From positions 45,446,001 through 45,510,000 of the forward strand of contig JAZHRO010000039.1 in NCBI GenBank assembly GCA_037157565.1: 64,000 bases of DNA. Reading direction: 5' to 3'. The stretch is from Thalassia testudinum (lineage: Eukaryota > Streptophyta > Magnoliopsida > Alismatales > Hydrocharitaceae). Below the pieces are notes generated by a model. The model worked only from the letters and a program-made list of their open reading frames with translations. It had not been told where the DNA came from and searched no databases. This document shows positions 46,764 to 59,000 of this stretch, in pieces (the first letter of the stretch is position 1; each line of letters begins with the position of its first letter). The translations under genes were made by a program, and so were the position numbers.

Positions 46764-48203
46764 AATTCATCGTTGAAATTCAATGATAAATTCCTTGACT
46801 ATCACACTCTACTTTCAGTAAAAGTACCTTCTGGTTTAAACCCTAACATGATTCATTCACCTTCATCACCACAGGAATAAAGTGAAACTAGTTTTGAACT
46901 CTACCTTTGATGTGAGGTGTATAGTGGTGACAACAGAATGAAGTTCTTGGTGATAATCTTCAGAGTTGGTGCTCTTAAAGGTCATGCACTCTATCCTGGT
47001 TCATAAGTGTAATCGGGAAAGACCCTATTCCCTTACCTGCAGCCCACAGTAACACTCACATAGGTAGCGTTCTCCAAGGATGCACTGCTTACATCCTGCC
47101 ATAATGACTTGAACCCAATCAGAGCTTCTGCTCTTCCTAAATTTGTAGCTTAAGGCACTCAGGCTTCTAGGAATTGGACTCACATGCAAAAACATCTAAC
47201 AATGAGTGCCAACTAGTTCCCTATACGGCTCATTGTTACCACATTGAACCTACTTTGTGGATCTCCACTTAGTTAGGTTAGGTTGTTATTGCGGGTGAAC
47301 TCCCAATAGGTCTCAGTCACATCCCAAGCCAAAACTACAGAACTAAAGATCTATTAAGTCCTTTAGTAAACGGATCTACTGTATTATCCTTGGATCCTAC
47401 AAATTTCACAATAATCACTCCTTGAGACACTAAATCCCTTACAGACTTGAGTTTGATTTAGATATGTCTCCTTGTTTTCTGATTAAACTTTGAACTCTTA
47501 ATCTCTGCTATAGCAATCATGCTATCACAAAGCAAAGATATCATAGGAATTGGCTTACCCATCATAGGGATTTCTGTAAGAAGTCCTTTTATCCATTCAG
47601 CTTTAATTACAATGGTGTCCAAAGCACAAAACTTAGTCTCAAAGATAGACTGGGCTAAAATGGTCTATTTTGGAGATCGCTAAGAGATTGCATCGCCTCC
47701 AAGGGTAAAAAATACCCTATAACACTATTACTCCCGGAATCCTCCATTTAACCGATCTAACTTGCATCACTATATCCTTCCAAAATTGAAGGATATTTAC
47801 TTAAGGGAAACAGTTCCCTTTAAGTACCTAAGTACTCGGTCTAAGGCATCTCAATGAGTATGGTCAGGATAGCTTGTGTATCTATTCAATTTAGACACAA
47901 AAAAAGAAATATCCGGTCTAGTACAGTTAGTCAAATACATTAAACTTCCTATGACCTGTGAATATCTTAGTTGTGAAACAGACATTCCACTTTTGTTCTT
48001 ATAGAGAGTTTTTGATGAATCAAAAGGAGTGCTTACAGCCTTGTAATCTTCATAGCCAAATTTCCCAAGAACTTTCTCAACATAATGAGATTGAGAAATA
48101 GCTATCTCCTCTGCTGACCGAATCAGTTTAAGGCATAGGATCACATTTGTAACACCCATATCCCTCATCTCAAACTTACTACTCAAGAACTTAGTTTCAT
48201 TCA
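46764..48203 (-). pseudogene. copia D RT C-terminus and RNase H
   Basis: At 48203-47851 the minus strand reads ETKFLSSKFEMRDMG, YVEKVLGKFGYEDYK and GSLMYLTNCTRPDISFFVSK, typical of the copia RT end. At about 47645-47345 it reads ETKFCALDTIVIKAEWIKGL, LLCDSMIAIAEI and FVGSKDNTVDPFTKGL, the RNase H domain. Stops interrupt both. The part is separated from its upstream half by the solo LTR at the attca duplication. Confidence 0.85.
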
Positions 48204-50887
48204 TGTTACGACCCGGTTCCCGAATCTCTACAGGACCCGAGACCAACTCGCTTCGACTAATACCAAGACCCAGTCGTCCAACAAGAAATAATCAAAAAGT
48301 AGGAAAATAAACCACATTCACATATGCAATATAACTAAGCGGTAACAATGTACAAGTAGGAAAGGAAAGTAAAAACTGTTATTCCAATACATATCACCAC
48401 AACAACAGGAACAACGGAAACGAAAGCAACAGTAACAACAATAGTAGCTAAGAGTTTGAAACTCACTACAACAGTAAAGGGGGTACAAAAAAGAATGCAG
48501 AAAACTACGGCTGGGCTTGACTCGGTAAAACACCCTTCGCAGCCGGAAGGTCGGGCTGCTCAACTCCTGGACCTGAACAGTGGTATGAAAGAGACAGAGT
48601 TAGCGAACGTTGAGTAGAGTGTTATTTATATTAACTAAAGCAGTAAAAGCAACATGTTTAATTCTCTTTTCTAGTTATTTTATTTTATATGCATTTCCTT
48701 TTTATCCCTTTTCCTCAAACTTTCAGATTTTCTTCATCTTGCATGTTCCTCGTGGAAACGATCTTGATTGCAATCTTTTCTGAAGAGTAGAAGGTACACA
48801 TGGTGCTCTCCTGGCCGGGAGAGTCCCTGTGGTAGTCTTACACCTAGTCAACCACCTCGAGGTCACTGTCAAGACGTAGCGGTGACTACGGCACGCGTGA
48901 TAAGTGCGCGGGTAGCTACCCTGCACTGACACGCAGTCAGTCGTTTCCGCTAGTGGGTATGCCCAAAATACGGCATGGAACAGTATAGGTCCTAGCCCTC
49001 TCACAAACAGGGGTCTAGCCCCTCAGAACCAAACAAGGGTCTCACCCCTCCACAGCCTGCGCACACTCGTCTGCCTACCCTGGTTTGCCTAGAGGGCCTA
49101 ACAAGTCGGTGTAAGGTGGCTAGTTGAACCTCGGGCCCCGTGGGGTGGCTAGTTCCCTCCCTAAACTAGTAGCTCGCCTCGGTACCGTGTACACGAGGGC
49201 CAATAGAAGTCGGTGTAGAGTGGCCAATCCTAACCCCAGGTCCAGACCCAAGGGTGGCTAGCTTTGCTCTACACAAAAAGGGGACAGTCACTCTCCTTGG
49301 TACCACGTACCCAAGGGCCAGCACACTTCCCGTCTACAATCCAGACTTTGCATCTAACCACAGGAGTTTTACTCCTAACTCCTCGTAGGGTTTGTGCTCA
49401 TGTTCACCACATTATTCCAATCCAGATTCCATCATTCACAATTCAGTTCTCGTTTACATATAGGCAGCTCGTATTTTCACAACTTAATACATGCAACTGA
49501 TGGTTTCACAGGTAACTGTTCATTTATCTCAGGTAGCTCATACTTTATTACAGGCAATTGGTAGTAGTTTAACTTAATCATGTATACAAATACAATCATG
49601 CAGTACAATGAGTTCATTCATTTCTCTGTCTTAGAGTTCATGCCACATCCTAGGGGTTCCAGTTGGCTAATTTCACAAGCACATTCTTATTTAATATAAT
49701 TAACAGAAGTAGACCACTCTACCATACAATCCGGGAGTAATGGGGGCTTGAACCACAGTCCCAGGCACCTCTACGAGCCCCAAACACGCAGTAGGTCGAA
49801 ACCCTAAACTAAGGAACACATCAGAAAGGAAGATTCAGAATAGAGTATAAAGGTTTCTAGTACGTAGAGCAACTCACAAGGAAACTACAGATACTTCGTT
49901 TGCATAAAACGGATCCCGATCGGATCCCAAACGGGTCAAAAACGTGTCTACTGACCAAAATCAGATATCTGGAAACAAGTCTAGACATCCTAAAAGTTAC
50001 AGAATCTCACCTCAAGTTCCTGCAATGTCGTCAGACGTCCAGGACTCTCCTGCGATCATCTGAAAGTGGTTCCAGATGTTGGACCACTCAAGTCATCTGG
50101 AAGCACCTTCAGTCATTTGGTGAGCTGATCAGACACCCGAAAGTGCGTAGGAGGGTGTTCTGCGCACCTTCTCAATGCTGCTCCTGTGTACGACAAAGCA
50201 GCCACCCTAAAATCAGCCAGACATATCTTCTACAGTGCGGCCTGCATGGCTGTAACCGCGAAGAGAATGTACCTTCGCAATAGATTTGCTTTCAGACGTT
50301 TGGTGTTGACTCCAGACGTCCAGATGCTCAGCCAGTCGTCCGAACTTCACTCCGGACGTCTGATACTGGAAAAATCCCAGTATCAGAACGTGCTCCCAGC
50401 GCTCCTCGCCGCGCTCCGCCACGTTTCTCCTCACTCCGCCGCAACTCTAGTTGCTGCAGGTGGTCGAGGACGTCGCTCCAGACTCCCTCCTCCTCCCGCA
50501 CTCGCCGCGGTGGCCGTGCGAGCTCCGACGAGCTTCCACGAGGCTCTCAACCTCGGCCTCCTCCTTCTTACGCACTCTCCTCCTCGCTCTCACGCGCTCC
50601 CTCGCTCACCTCCTCTCGCCGCTCCGCCACGCTCTGAAGGTGGAGATGGTGGTGTGTGGAGTGTAGGGGAGAGGAGGGGTGGGTGGCTTTTATAGAGCTG
50701 GGGGGTTTAGGGTTCGGTAGGGGGGAGAAGGAGAAAAGATAGAGAGAGATGGAGTTCTGCGCACTGCCAACACGAAGAACGCAGAGTGCGTACAAAAATT
50801 TAATTTCTAGACGTTTGGGAAAGGGTCAAGACATCTAATTGACACTGCAGACGTCTTAAAAGGCTAAAAATGGGACATGTCTTTACA
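48204..50887 (-). mobile_element. solo LTR of the gypsy family, 2,684 bp
   Basis: On the plus strand it starts TGTTACGACCCGGTTCCCGA, which is the inverse of the LTR end at 55815-55836, and ends CTTTACA. It has the same length class (2,684 against 2,697), the same GACGTC motifs and the same overall order as the full element's LTR, but with much divergence. Exact flanking repeats ATTCA lie at 48199-48203 and 50888-50892. No internal region remains, so it arose by recombination between two LTRs of an older insertion. Confidence 0.93.
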
Positions 50888-53135
50888 ATTCACAATTTTA
50901 ATATCAGATTCAAATAATAATATATCATTTACGTATACGCATAGGAAAATACACATATCACCCTTAATCATAGAGTAGACACACCTGTCAGATTTGTGAC
51001 CTACAAAGATAAAAGATTGTATATTCTTATCAAACTTTTTATGTCATTGCTTGAGTGCTTGTTTCAAACCATAAAGAGATTTAACAAACTTACAAACCTT
51101 TTTCTCGTTCCGAAGAGCTACAAATCTGTTAAGTTGGTCCATATAGATCTACTTCTTAAGATCACCATGAAGAAAGACAGTCTTCACATCCATTTGGTGG
51201 ATAGTGAAATCATAAATAGAAGCTAATGTAATAAGCATCAAGATAGTAGTTATTTTAATTATTGGAGAATAGGTATCAAAGTAATCGATTCCTTCCATTT
51301 TCTTGAACCCTTGGCAACAAGTCTAGCTTTGTATTTTTAAATAGATTCGTCAGGCCTAAGTTTTTCTTTAACACCCACTTACAACCAATAGTAAAACACC
51401 CTAGAGGTAAATCAACCAACTCCCAAGTGCCATTAGAGATGATTGTGTCCATCTCATTCTTAATGGCATCTTTCCACTTCTTAGCTTTAGAAGAAGCCAT
51501 AGCATCACGATAAATTGGGGGATCACCCTCGATTTGGTGAGTAATAAAATCACTTTCCAAATCTTTGGCAATTCTTGATCTTTTACTTCTCCTAGGTTCA
51601 GACTCTTTTACTTGATTGGGTTCAGAATAAGAAGAGCTAACTCTCACAATTGGCATCATTTTCATTGGACCAGGAATAGAACTAGATGTGGTGGCTAGAT
51701 CATCTGAAGTCATATTTTGAGGTAATCCAGTTTTCATAGGGAAGACATTCTCAAAAAATGTAGCATCGTGAAACTCAACAATAGCGTTAACATCTATGCC
51801 TAATCTCAGATTTTATAACAAAAAATCTATAGGCATATCTATTATCAACATAACTCAGAAAGATCACATGAACTGTCTTAGGTCCAACTTTCTTCCTCTT
51901 GTGTTCTAAGACAACCACTTTTGTAAGGCTGCCCGACACTTTACGGTATTTCAAACTTGGTTTCCTGTTTCTCCAAATCTCAAATAGACTACTTTCCCTA
52001 TACTTGAGGGGAACTCTATTCAGAATATGGCATGCTGTATTCAAAGCTTACCCCCACATGTAAGTAGATAATTATAAGCTTTGTAAGAGAGCGTTGACCA
52101 TGTCAGTTAGAGTCCTATTCTTTTGCTCTGCTACCCCATTAGACTGAGGGAAATATGGGGTCGTCACTTCATGAACTATACCAAAAGTTTGGCATTGTTC
52201 ATCAAATAGGTTGGACGTATATTTCCTTCCTTTATCTGACCTCGATCTTTCAAGAGTATTCTCAATTTGTGTTTCTGCTTCTTTCTTAAAGATAATGAAT
52301 TTACTTAATGCCTCATCCTTAGACTTAAGAAAATTCATATAGCAAAATCTACTACTGTAATTTATAAAGGTGATAAAATATTTTTATTGTCCCTAGTCAA
52401 CACACTGTTAAACTTGCAGATATCCGTGTGAACCAAATCTAGAACTTTAGTATCTCTTGTAATAGAGTGAAAAAGCTTCCTAGTTTGTTTAGCCTACACA
52501 TACATTTCGCTTTTCTTAGTTTTATCTATAGTGTGTTTAGGAATCATATTTAATTTTATCATTCTTTTTAAAGAGTTTAAATTTACATAACTCAATCTTC
52601 TATGTCATATATCACAAGATTCAATATTGTTGCAAACAGATTGAATTGAATGAAAACTAACATTATTTATAGTATTTCTAGATAATACATCCACATCACA
52701 TCTCACTCTAAATAGTAGATTAAAATATGCTAAACACCCCTTTCCATAAAATGTTCCATGTCTCAACATAACAACTGTATTACATTTAAAGATTAACTCA
52801 AAACCCTCTCTAACTTACAAGGAACCGGAAAAAACATTCTTTTTCATAGCAGGAACATGCAACACCCTATGCAGTGTCCAGAATAGCACCGAGGAAAACC
52901 TCAAGTCCACGCGTCCAAATCCTAGCACCTTGCCTGCAGAGTTGTTCCCCATCTTCACAGTCCCGCCACTATAGGTCTGATAGGAAGAAAAGAACGATCT
53001 ATCAGTACAAATGTGTACATTGGCTCCAGTATCCACGAGCCATTTAGTAGGATCGTGCATAACATAAAGTTCAAGTTTTATTGAAACATACCCATCGCTA
53101 GCCCCGGCCTCCTTGGTGATTACATTTACCTGAAG
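50888..53135 (-). pseudogene. copia D protease, integrase and RT N-terminus
   Basis: From the right on the minus strand: protease at 53060-52815 (WLVDTGANVHI, then VLHVPAMKKNV); integrase at about 52338-51790 (SRSDKGRKYTSNLFDEQC, GIVHEVTTPYFPQSNGVAEQ, AEQKNRTLTDMV, MNTACHILNRVP); RT start at 51737-51276 (EMDTIISNGTWELVDLP, GCKWVLKK). Fragments such as KRFVSLLNLFMVWNKHSSND follow near 51110-51040. Frameshifts and stops separate the blocks. Confidence 0.87.
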
Positions 53136-53140
53136 ATTCT

Positions 53141-55836
53141 TGTAACGAGCGCGTGCCCCAGACGTCTTTTAAGACATCTGGGAGGTGGCCCAGACGTCTG
53201 TAAAGACGTCTGGGATCACATCCAGATGTCTGACCAGACGTCCGGGATAGTTTACAGATGTCTGGCAAACAGTTATGCTCGCACGGCATATTCGTCTGCG
53301 CGCCTGTGCGCGCAGACCTGCGATCCTGCATCTTTCTCTGCGGCTGCAGGCGACTGCGACCGCCTCTCTCTCCTCTCCGCGCGGCGTTAAGGGGGGGGGG
53401 GGGGCGCCTCCCCTCCCGTCTCCACCATCTTCCTCCTTCTCTCCTGCCTGTGCGCGAGAGCGAGCGGACGCGAGGGCGCAGCGGCAGCGGCAGCCGCAGT
53501 AGGCGCGGAGGAGCTGCGGCGTGCGAGGGCGGGGCTCTGCCGTGAGGGCGAGCTCGCCGGGAGCGGCTTGGCCGGCCGGCGGAGGGCGCAGGGGGCGCAG
53601 AGCGTCGCGGAGAGGGACCTGCTGCGGGCGGAGCAGCGTACGCGCGAGGTGCGACGCGGGCGGCGTCGCGAGCGGAGGCCGAGCAAGGTTCTGATTCTGG
53701 AAAAATTTCCAGAATCAGACGTCTGGATTGATATCCAGACGGCAAGGTCGACGTCTGTGAGATCATACAGACGTCTGAAAGGTGAGTTTCCGCTTTCTTC
53801 TTCTTTTGTCGACTGACCGTACTGAGGGAGGGGGGTTGGCTGTGCGTAGGTGTTCTGATTCGTCATCCTTTGCGAATCAGACGTCTGGAAGTTTTACCAG
53901 ACGGCGGGAGTGACCTCCAGACGTCCGTAGTGACCATCGGACGTCTGGGATCTAGGAGAGACGTCCCCACAGACTTCTGGACGTCCGAGGAACCAAGCCG
54001 AACAGGTAATTCTCTGATCCACCGTTTAAGACGTCTGGAAGGAGTTCCAGACGTCTGATTTTGCACAGTATCGTCCTTCTCGACCCGTTTAGGGCCCGTT
54101 TGGGCTCCGTTTTCCGCGATTCGAGTTGCGTTCGTTTCAGAATTTATTCCTCTACCCGCCTACAGTAGCTATACACTGTTTTGAGACACTCCTTGTGTTT
54201 GATCCTTGTGATAGGACCTCGTTCGGTTGCAGTCTTGAGAGTCGCGGAGGCGCGCGGGATTCCCGACCACGCCCCCATTACTCCCGTTGTACCTGGTAGA
54301 GTGGTTTTAAGTATTAATAAAATCTGTTAAAGTATGGAACCATAACTAGAACCTAGGGCATTGCATGAATCCTAGGAATGAGAAATATATGGAATGATAG
54401 CTCCTAGGTGTTGCATGAATCCTAGGGCCGGAAAACTAGATTGTATGATAGATCCTAGGATATGGCATGAATCCTAGGATGGAAAAACTAGTGGAATGTA
54501 TATTACTGCAGTCTTGGAAAAATGGAAAGGAATATATAAGCTGCCTGTGAATTTAATTAACAGCTGCCTGTTATGAACAAAGAAACATGTTTGAGATCAT
54601 GGAAATTGAGAACGTGAATCTGGAAAGTGAAACATATGATGTTCTGAGATAAAGGGATGGAACCCTACGGGGAATTAGGAGTGGAACTCCTGGAAAGAAA
54701 AGGAATGGAACTGAGATGTAGTTTGTACTGTCTCTTGGGTACGCAGTACCAAGGGAAGTACCTGTACCTGTTTTAGTGCAGAGTGGGGCCAGCCGCCCCA
54801 GGGACCCGGGGTTAGGCTTGGCCGCTCTGTACCGACTTGTTGGCCCTCGTGTACGTAGTACCGAGGAGAGCTAGTAGTGTTAGGAGAGTACTAGCTACCC
54901 CACGGGCCCCGGGGTTCTGCTAGCCTCCTTCACCGACTTGTTAGGCCCACTAGGGCAAACCAGGGTAGTCAGGCGAGGGTGCGCGGACTGTGGAGGGGCA
55001 AGGCCCCGGTTTGGTTACTGTGGAGGGGTTGGACCCCTGTTACTGAGAGGGCTCTGCCCTGGTTTCGTGCTGTGCTTTGGGCGCACCTGTTAACGGAAAC
55101 GACTGACCGCGTGCCAGTACGGGCTAGCTACCTGTGCGTTTATCGCGCGTGCCGTAGTCACCGTTACGTCTGTCAGTGACCTTGGGGTGGTTGACTGAGG
55201 GTAGGATCACTACGGGGGACTCTCCCGGCCAGGGGAGCTCCACGTGCTACTTCTACTTTTGGAAAAGACTGCAATCAAGATCGTCCCACGAGGACATCCG
55301 AGATCAAGTAAAGGATCTGAGAAGTAAATGAAATAGTGAGAAAAATTGAAAGATGTAAATAAAGGAAGTAATAGAACATAACAGCTACTGTACACTCTAC
55401 TGTTGCCTTTAGTTAGTTTGCCACTCTACTCAGCGTTTTGCTGACGTGTTACACTCGTTACCTTTTTCAGGACCAGGTGTTGAGCAGCCAGGGTCGGCGG
55501 CTGCAGAGGACGCTGGGCCGAGTAGGGTCCAGTAGAGTTACCACAGCTTTGTACCTTCTTTTTGTTTCTGTTCTAGTGAGTAGTTTTGTTTCCGCTGTAC
55601 CTTCTTTACCTGCAGTTTTTGTTATATGATAAATGTTGTTTTACTGTTGTGGTGGTGCCTACTGTAGTAGTTTCTTTCCTTACTGCTGTACTTTCTTACT
55701 GTTAGTTATATTCATGCTGAATGTGGTTTATTTTACTGTCTTTTGGTTACTTCCTCGTTGGACGACTGGGTCTTGGGATTAGTCGAGTCGGTCCGGTTCT
55801 CGTGTCTCGTAGGGACTCGGGAACCGGGTCGTTACA
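53141..55836 (+). repeat. 5' LTR of the gypsy element
   Basis: It starts TGTAACGAGCGCG and ends GGTCGTTACA. The first 900 bp are CpG-dense and packed with AGACGTCT-type palindromes. A 14-base G run lies at 53391-53404. The later part has GCATGAATCCTAGG repeats. Long open frames seen here on both strands (to about 260 codons in the other copy) have no protein homology and are a by-product of GC-rich sequence. Confidence 0.96.
54363..54487 (+). repeat. GCATGAATCCTAGG repeats in LTR
   Basis: Three copies of the 14-mer at about 54363, 54413 and 54474 (50 and 61 bases apart), with CCTAGG also in the spacers. The set is repeated in the 3' LTR near 62089-62213. Confidence 0.85.
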
Positions 55837-55839
55837 AGA

Positions 55840-55852
55840 TGGTATCAGAGCA
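55840..55852 (+). other. primer binding site of the gypsy element
   Basis: TGGTATCAGAGCA, complementary to initiator tRNA-Met, three bases after the 5' LTR. Confidence 0.95.
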
Positions 55853-56015
55853 AGGTCGTCCCGAGAAGTGAATCAACTGACTGGAAAATAACCAATTCAC
55901 ATGTTTATAGCTAGAGTAGCCACCACAACATATCTCTTGACATGAGCTCTTAGAAGTGTTGTTAGGTACCGTCTGTTTTGATGTTCCCGTTTTGTTTCGC
56001 GTCTCCTTGCAGGAG

Positions 56016-59000
56016 ATGCCTCGTCGTGGGACTGGCGAGACTGGCCGCGGGCGCGGCCGAGGGCGAGGTCGGCGAGGTGGACGTGCTGTCGTTGACGTCT
56101 CGGTGGACCAGCCACCACTCCCTGGCATCCAGGCCCAGGACCTCGCCAGACTGATACGGGATATTGTACGAGAGGAGCTCCACCCACCGCCCCGAGCACC
56201 TCCTCCTGGGGTTGCAGAGGGGGAGTCCTCTGTGGGGCCACGCGACGGACGCGGCGCTGGACACGAGGGAGGGGATGGGCCCCTGCCGCCCCCACCTTCC
56301 TCCGACACTTCTGTACACGAGGCACCTTCGCCTGGAGGTGCACCAGCACCTCCCCTACAGCACCACTTCGAGCTTTTCGGACAGTTCCGAAAGCTGAAGC
56401 CCCCCTCCTTCAAGGGGGATGAGGACCCGACCGAGGCAGAGGACTGGCTTGAGCAGCTGGAGAAGATCTTCGACACCCTTCGCCCCCCGGTGGAGTGCCG
56501 CGTGGCCTTTGCCACGTACCAGCTGGAGAGTGCGGCACACCGGTGGTGGAGGGCGGTCCGGGGACAGGAGAGGGACGAGCCGACGTGAGACCAGTTCGTC
56601 ACCCTCTTCTGCGAGCAGTACTTTCCTCAGACGTGGCAGGACCAGAGGAGGCGGGAGTTCCACACTCTCCGCCAAGGGACGATGACCGTGAGCGCGTACC
56701 GCACGCGTTTCTTGGAGCTGTCCCGCTTTGCAGCGACAGCGGTAGCCACTGAGGAGGAGCGCCTTTGGAGGTTCACCGAGGGGCTCCGGCCTGCGATCCG
56801 GGGGTATGTCAAACCCCTGAAGCTGCCGACGTTTTCGAGGGTGGTAGAGGCAGCCATGACTTACGAGGAGACCAACCCGTCCGCGCGAGAGACCGACGAC
56901 GGGCGGAAGAGGCCCTTTCAACCAGACTTCTCACAGGGCCGGCGAGAACGGAGACACGTGGCATCCGCAGGAGAGCCGTCACGTTGTGCAGGGCCATCAG
57001 TGGCCTTTGGGGGCCCTCGACAGGGGCCAGTCGCCAGCACCGGACCCCCGCCTAGCCGACAGCAGGGACTCACTGAGGGCGGGAGTCGGGTTCCCCTCTG
57101 CTACCAGTGTGGCCAGTCGGGCCACGTCAGGAGGGACTGCCCATCTAGGGCAGGAGGTCAGCAGATACTTCCTGCGCAGAGCACTGGAGGGCGCGCAGGA
57201 GGCCGCGATTTCCAGGCGCGAGGAGGAGGACCGCAGTCGCGAGGAGGGTACCGGCCAGCACCTACCCGTCCGACGCAGAGTGTGGCTGCTTCGTCCGCAC
57301 CTAGAGCTGAGGGGCGTATCAACGCCCTAACACACAGGGACGCCAGAGCTTCGGGATCCGTGGTAGCAGGTATGGTTTCAGTTTCTGGCAGACTCGTTTA
57401 CACGCTTTTCGATTCCGGCGCTACGCACTCGTTTGTCGCAGACAGTTTCGCAGTTAGTTTGGACCAGGATTATACATTGTTAGAGAACCCGTTCGTAATC
57501 AGAGGTCTGAGTGGTCAGCTGTTTGTAGCTGAGGAGGTGTACACGGGTTGCGGGGTCAGCATCGGGGGACACAGCCTGCCAGCTGACCTGATTATGATAC
57601 AGATGGAGGACTTTGGGGTGATCCTGGGGATGGATTGGCTGTCCGCTTACCACGCCTTGGTAGACTGCTTTGAGAGGAAGATTGTCTTCTCCATTCCGGA
57701 GTTGCCTTCCTTCGAGTTTCACGGGCAGCCAGTGGACGGAGGTTTCAGGTGCATTTCGGCACTTCGGGCGGCGAGACTTTTGAGCCAGGGGTGTGAGGGC
57801 TTCTTAGCTTGTGTGGTGGCGGAGCACAGCCCCGTGGCAGACTTCTAGAGCATCTCGGTGGTCAGAGAGTACCCCGACGTGTTTCCAGACGAGTTACCAG
57901 GACTACCGCCCGAGCGTGAGATCGAGTTTGAGATCTCACTAGTACCAGGGACCAGCCCCATCTCCACCGCGCCATACAGGATGGCACCGCTTGAGCTGCG
58001 AGAGCTCAAGTCTCAGTTGCAGGACCTTTTGGAGAAGGGTTTCGTGAGGCCCAGTGCGTCTCCCTGGGGAGCCCCGGTACTGTTTGTGAAGAAGAAGGAT
58101 GGGACCCTACGCCTTTGTGTGGATTACCGACAGCTGAATAGGGTCACCATCAAGAACAGATATCCGCTGCCGAGGATTGACGATTTGTTTGACCAGTTGC
58201 GGGGTGCCACGGTGTTTTCCAAGATCGACTTGAGGTCTGGATACCACCAGTTGAGGATCAGGGAGACCGACGTCTCCAAGACAGCTTTCCGCACCCGGTA
58301 CGGACACTACGAGTTTTTGGTCATGCCGTTTGGGCTGACCAATGCCCCCGCTGCTTTCATGGACCTGATGAACCGGGTGTTCAGACCGTACTTGGACCAG
58401 TTTGTGGTGGTTTTCATAGATGATGTACTCATCTATTCTAGAGATCGGACGCAGCACGGACAGCACTTGCGGATGGTTCTGGACACTCTGAGATGACGCA
58501 GGCTGTACGCCAAATACAGCAAGTGCGAGTTCTGGTTGAGGGAGGTGACCTTTTTGGGTCATGTGATCTCTGGAGACGGCCTGGCGGTGGATCCCGCCAA
58601 GGTCGAGGCAGTGCTCAGGTGGGAGAGACCGCGTTCAGTCACTGAGATTCGCAGTTTCCTGGGACTGGCAGGTTACTACAGACGGTTCATCAGAGGATTT
58701 TCGCAGATTGCACGTCCTATGACACAGTTGACTCGGAAGGATGTGCCTTTCGCTTGGACAGACACCTGTGAGGCGTGTTTTCTGGAGCTGAAGGAGAGGT
58801 TGACCTCGGCTCCCGTGCTCACCATCCCTGACAGTAGTGGCGGGTTCGTTGTGTACACGGACGCTTCCTTGCAGGGGTTAGGAGGTGTGCTCATGCAGAG
58901 GGGTCACGTGGTCGCTTACGCTTCGCGGCAACTGAAGCCCCATGAGCATACCTACCCTACCCATGATCTAGAGTTGGCAGCTGTTGTCTTCGCGCTGAAG

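Noticed and set aside
53098..53766. 222-codon reverse open frame spanning the copia/gypsy junction
   Set aside because: It crosses the insertion boundary at 53141, so it joins unrelated DNAs and cannot be a gene.
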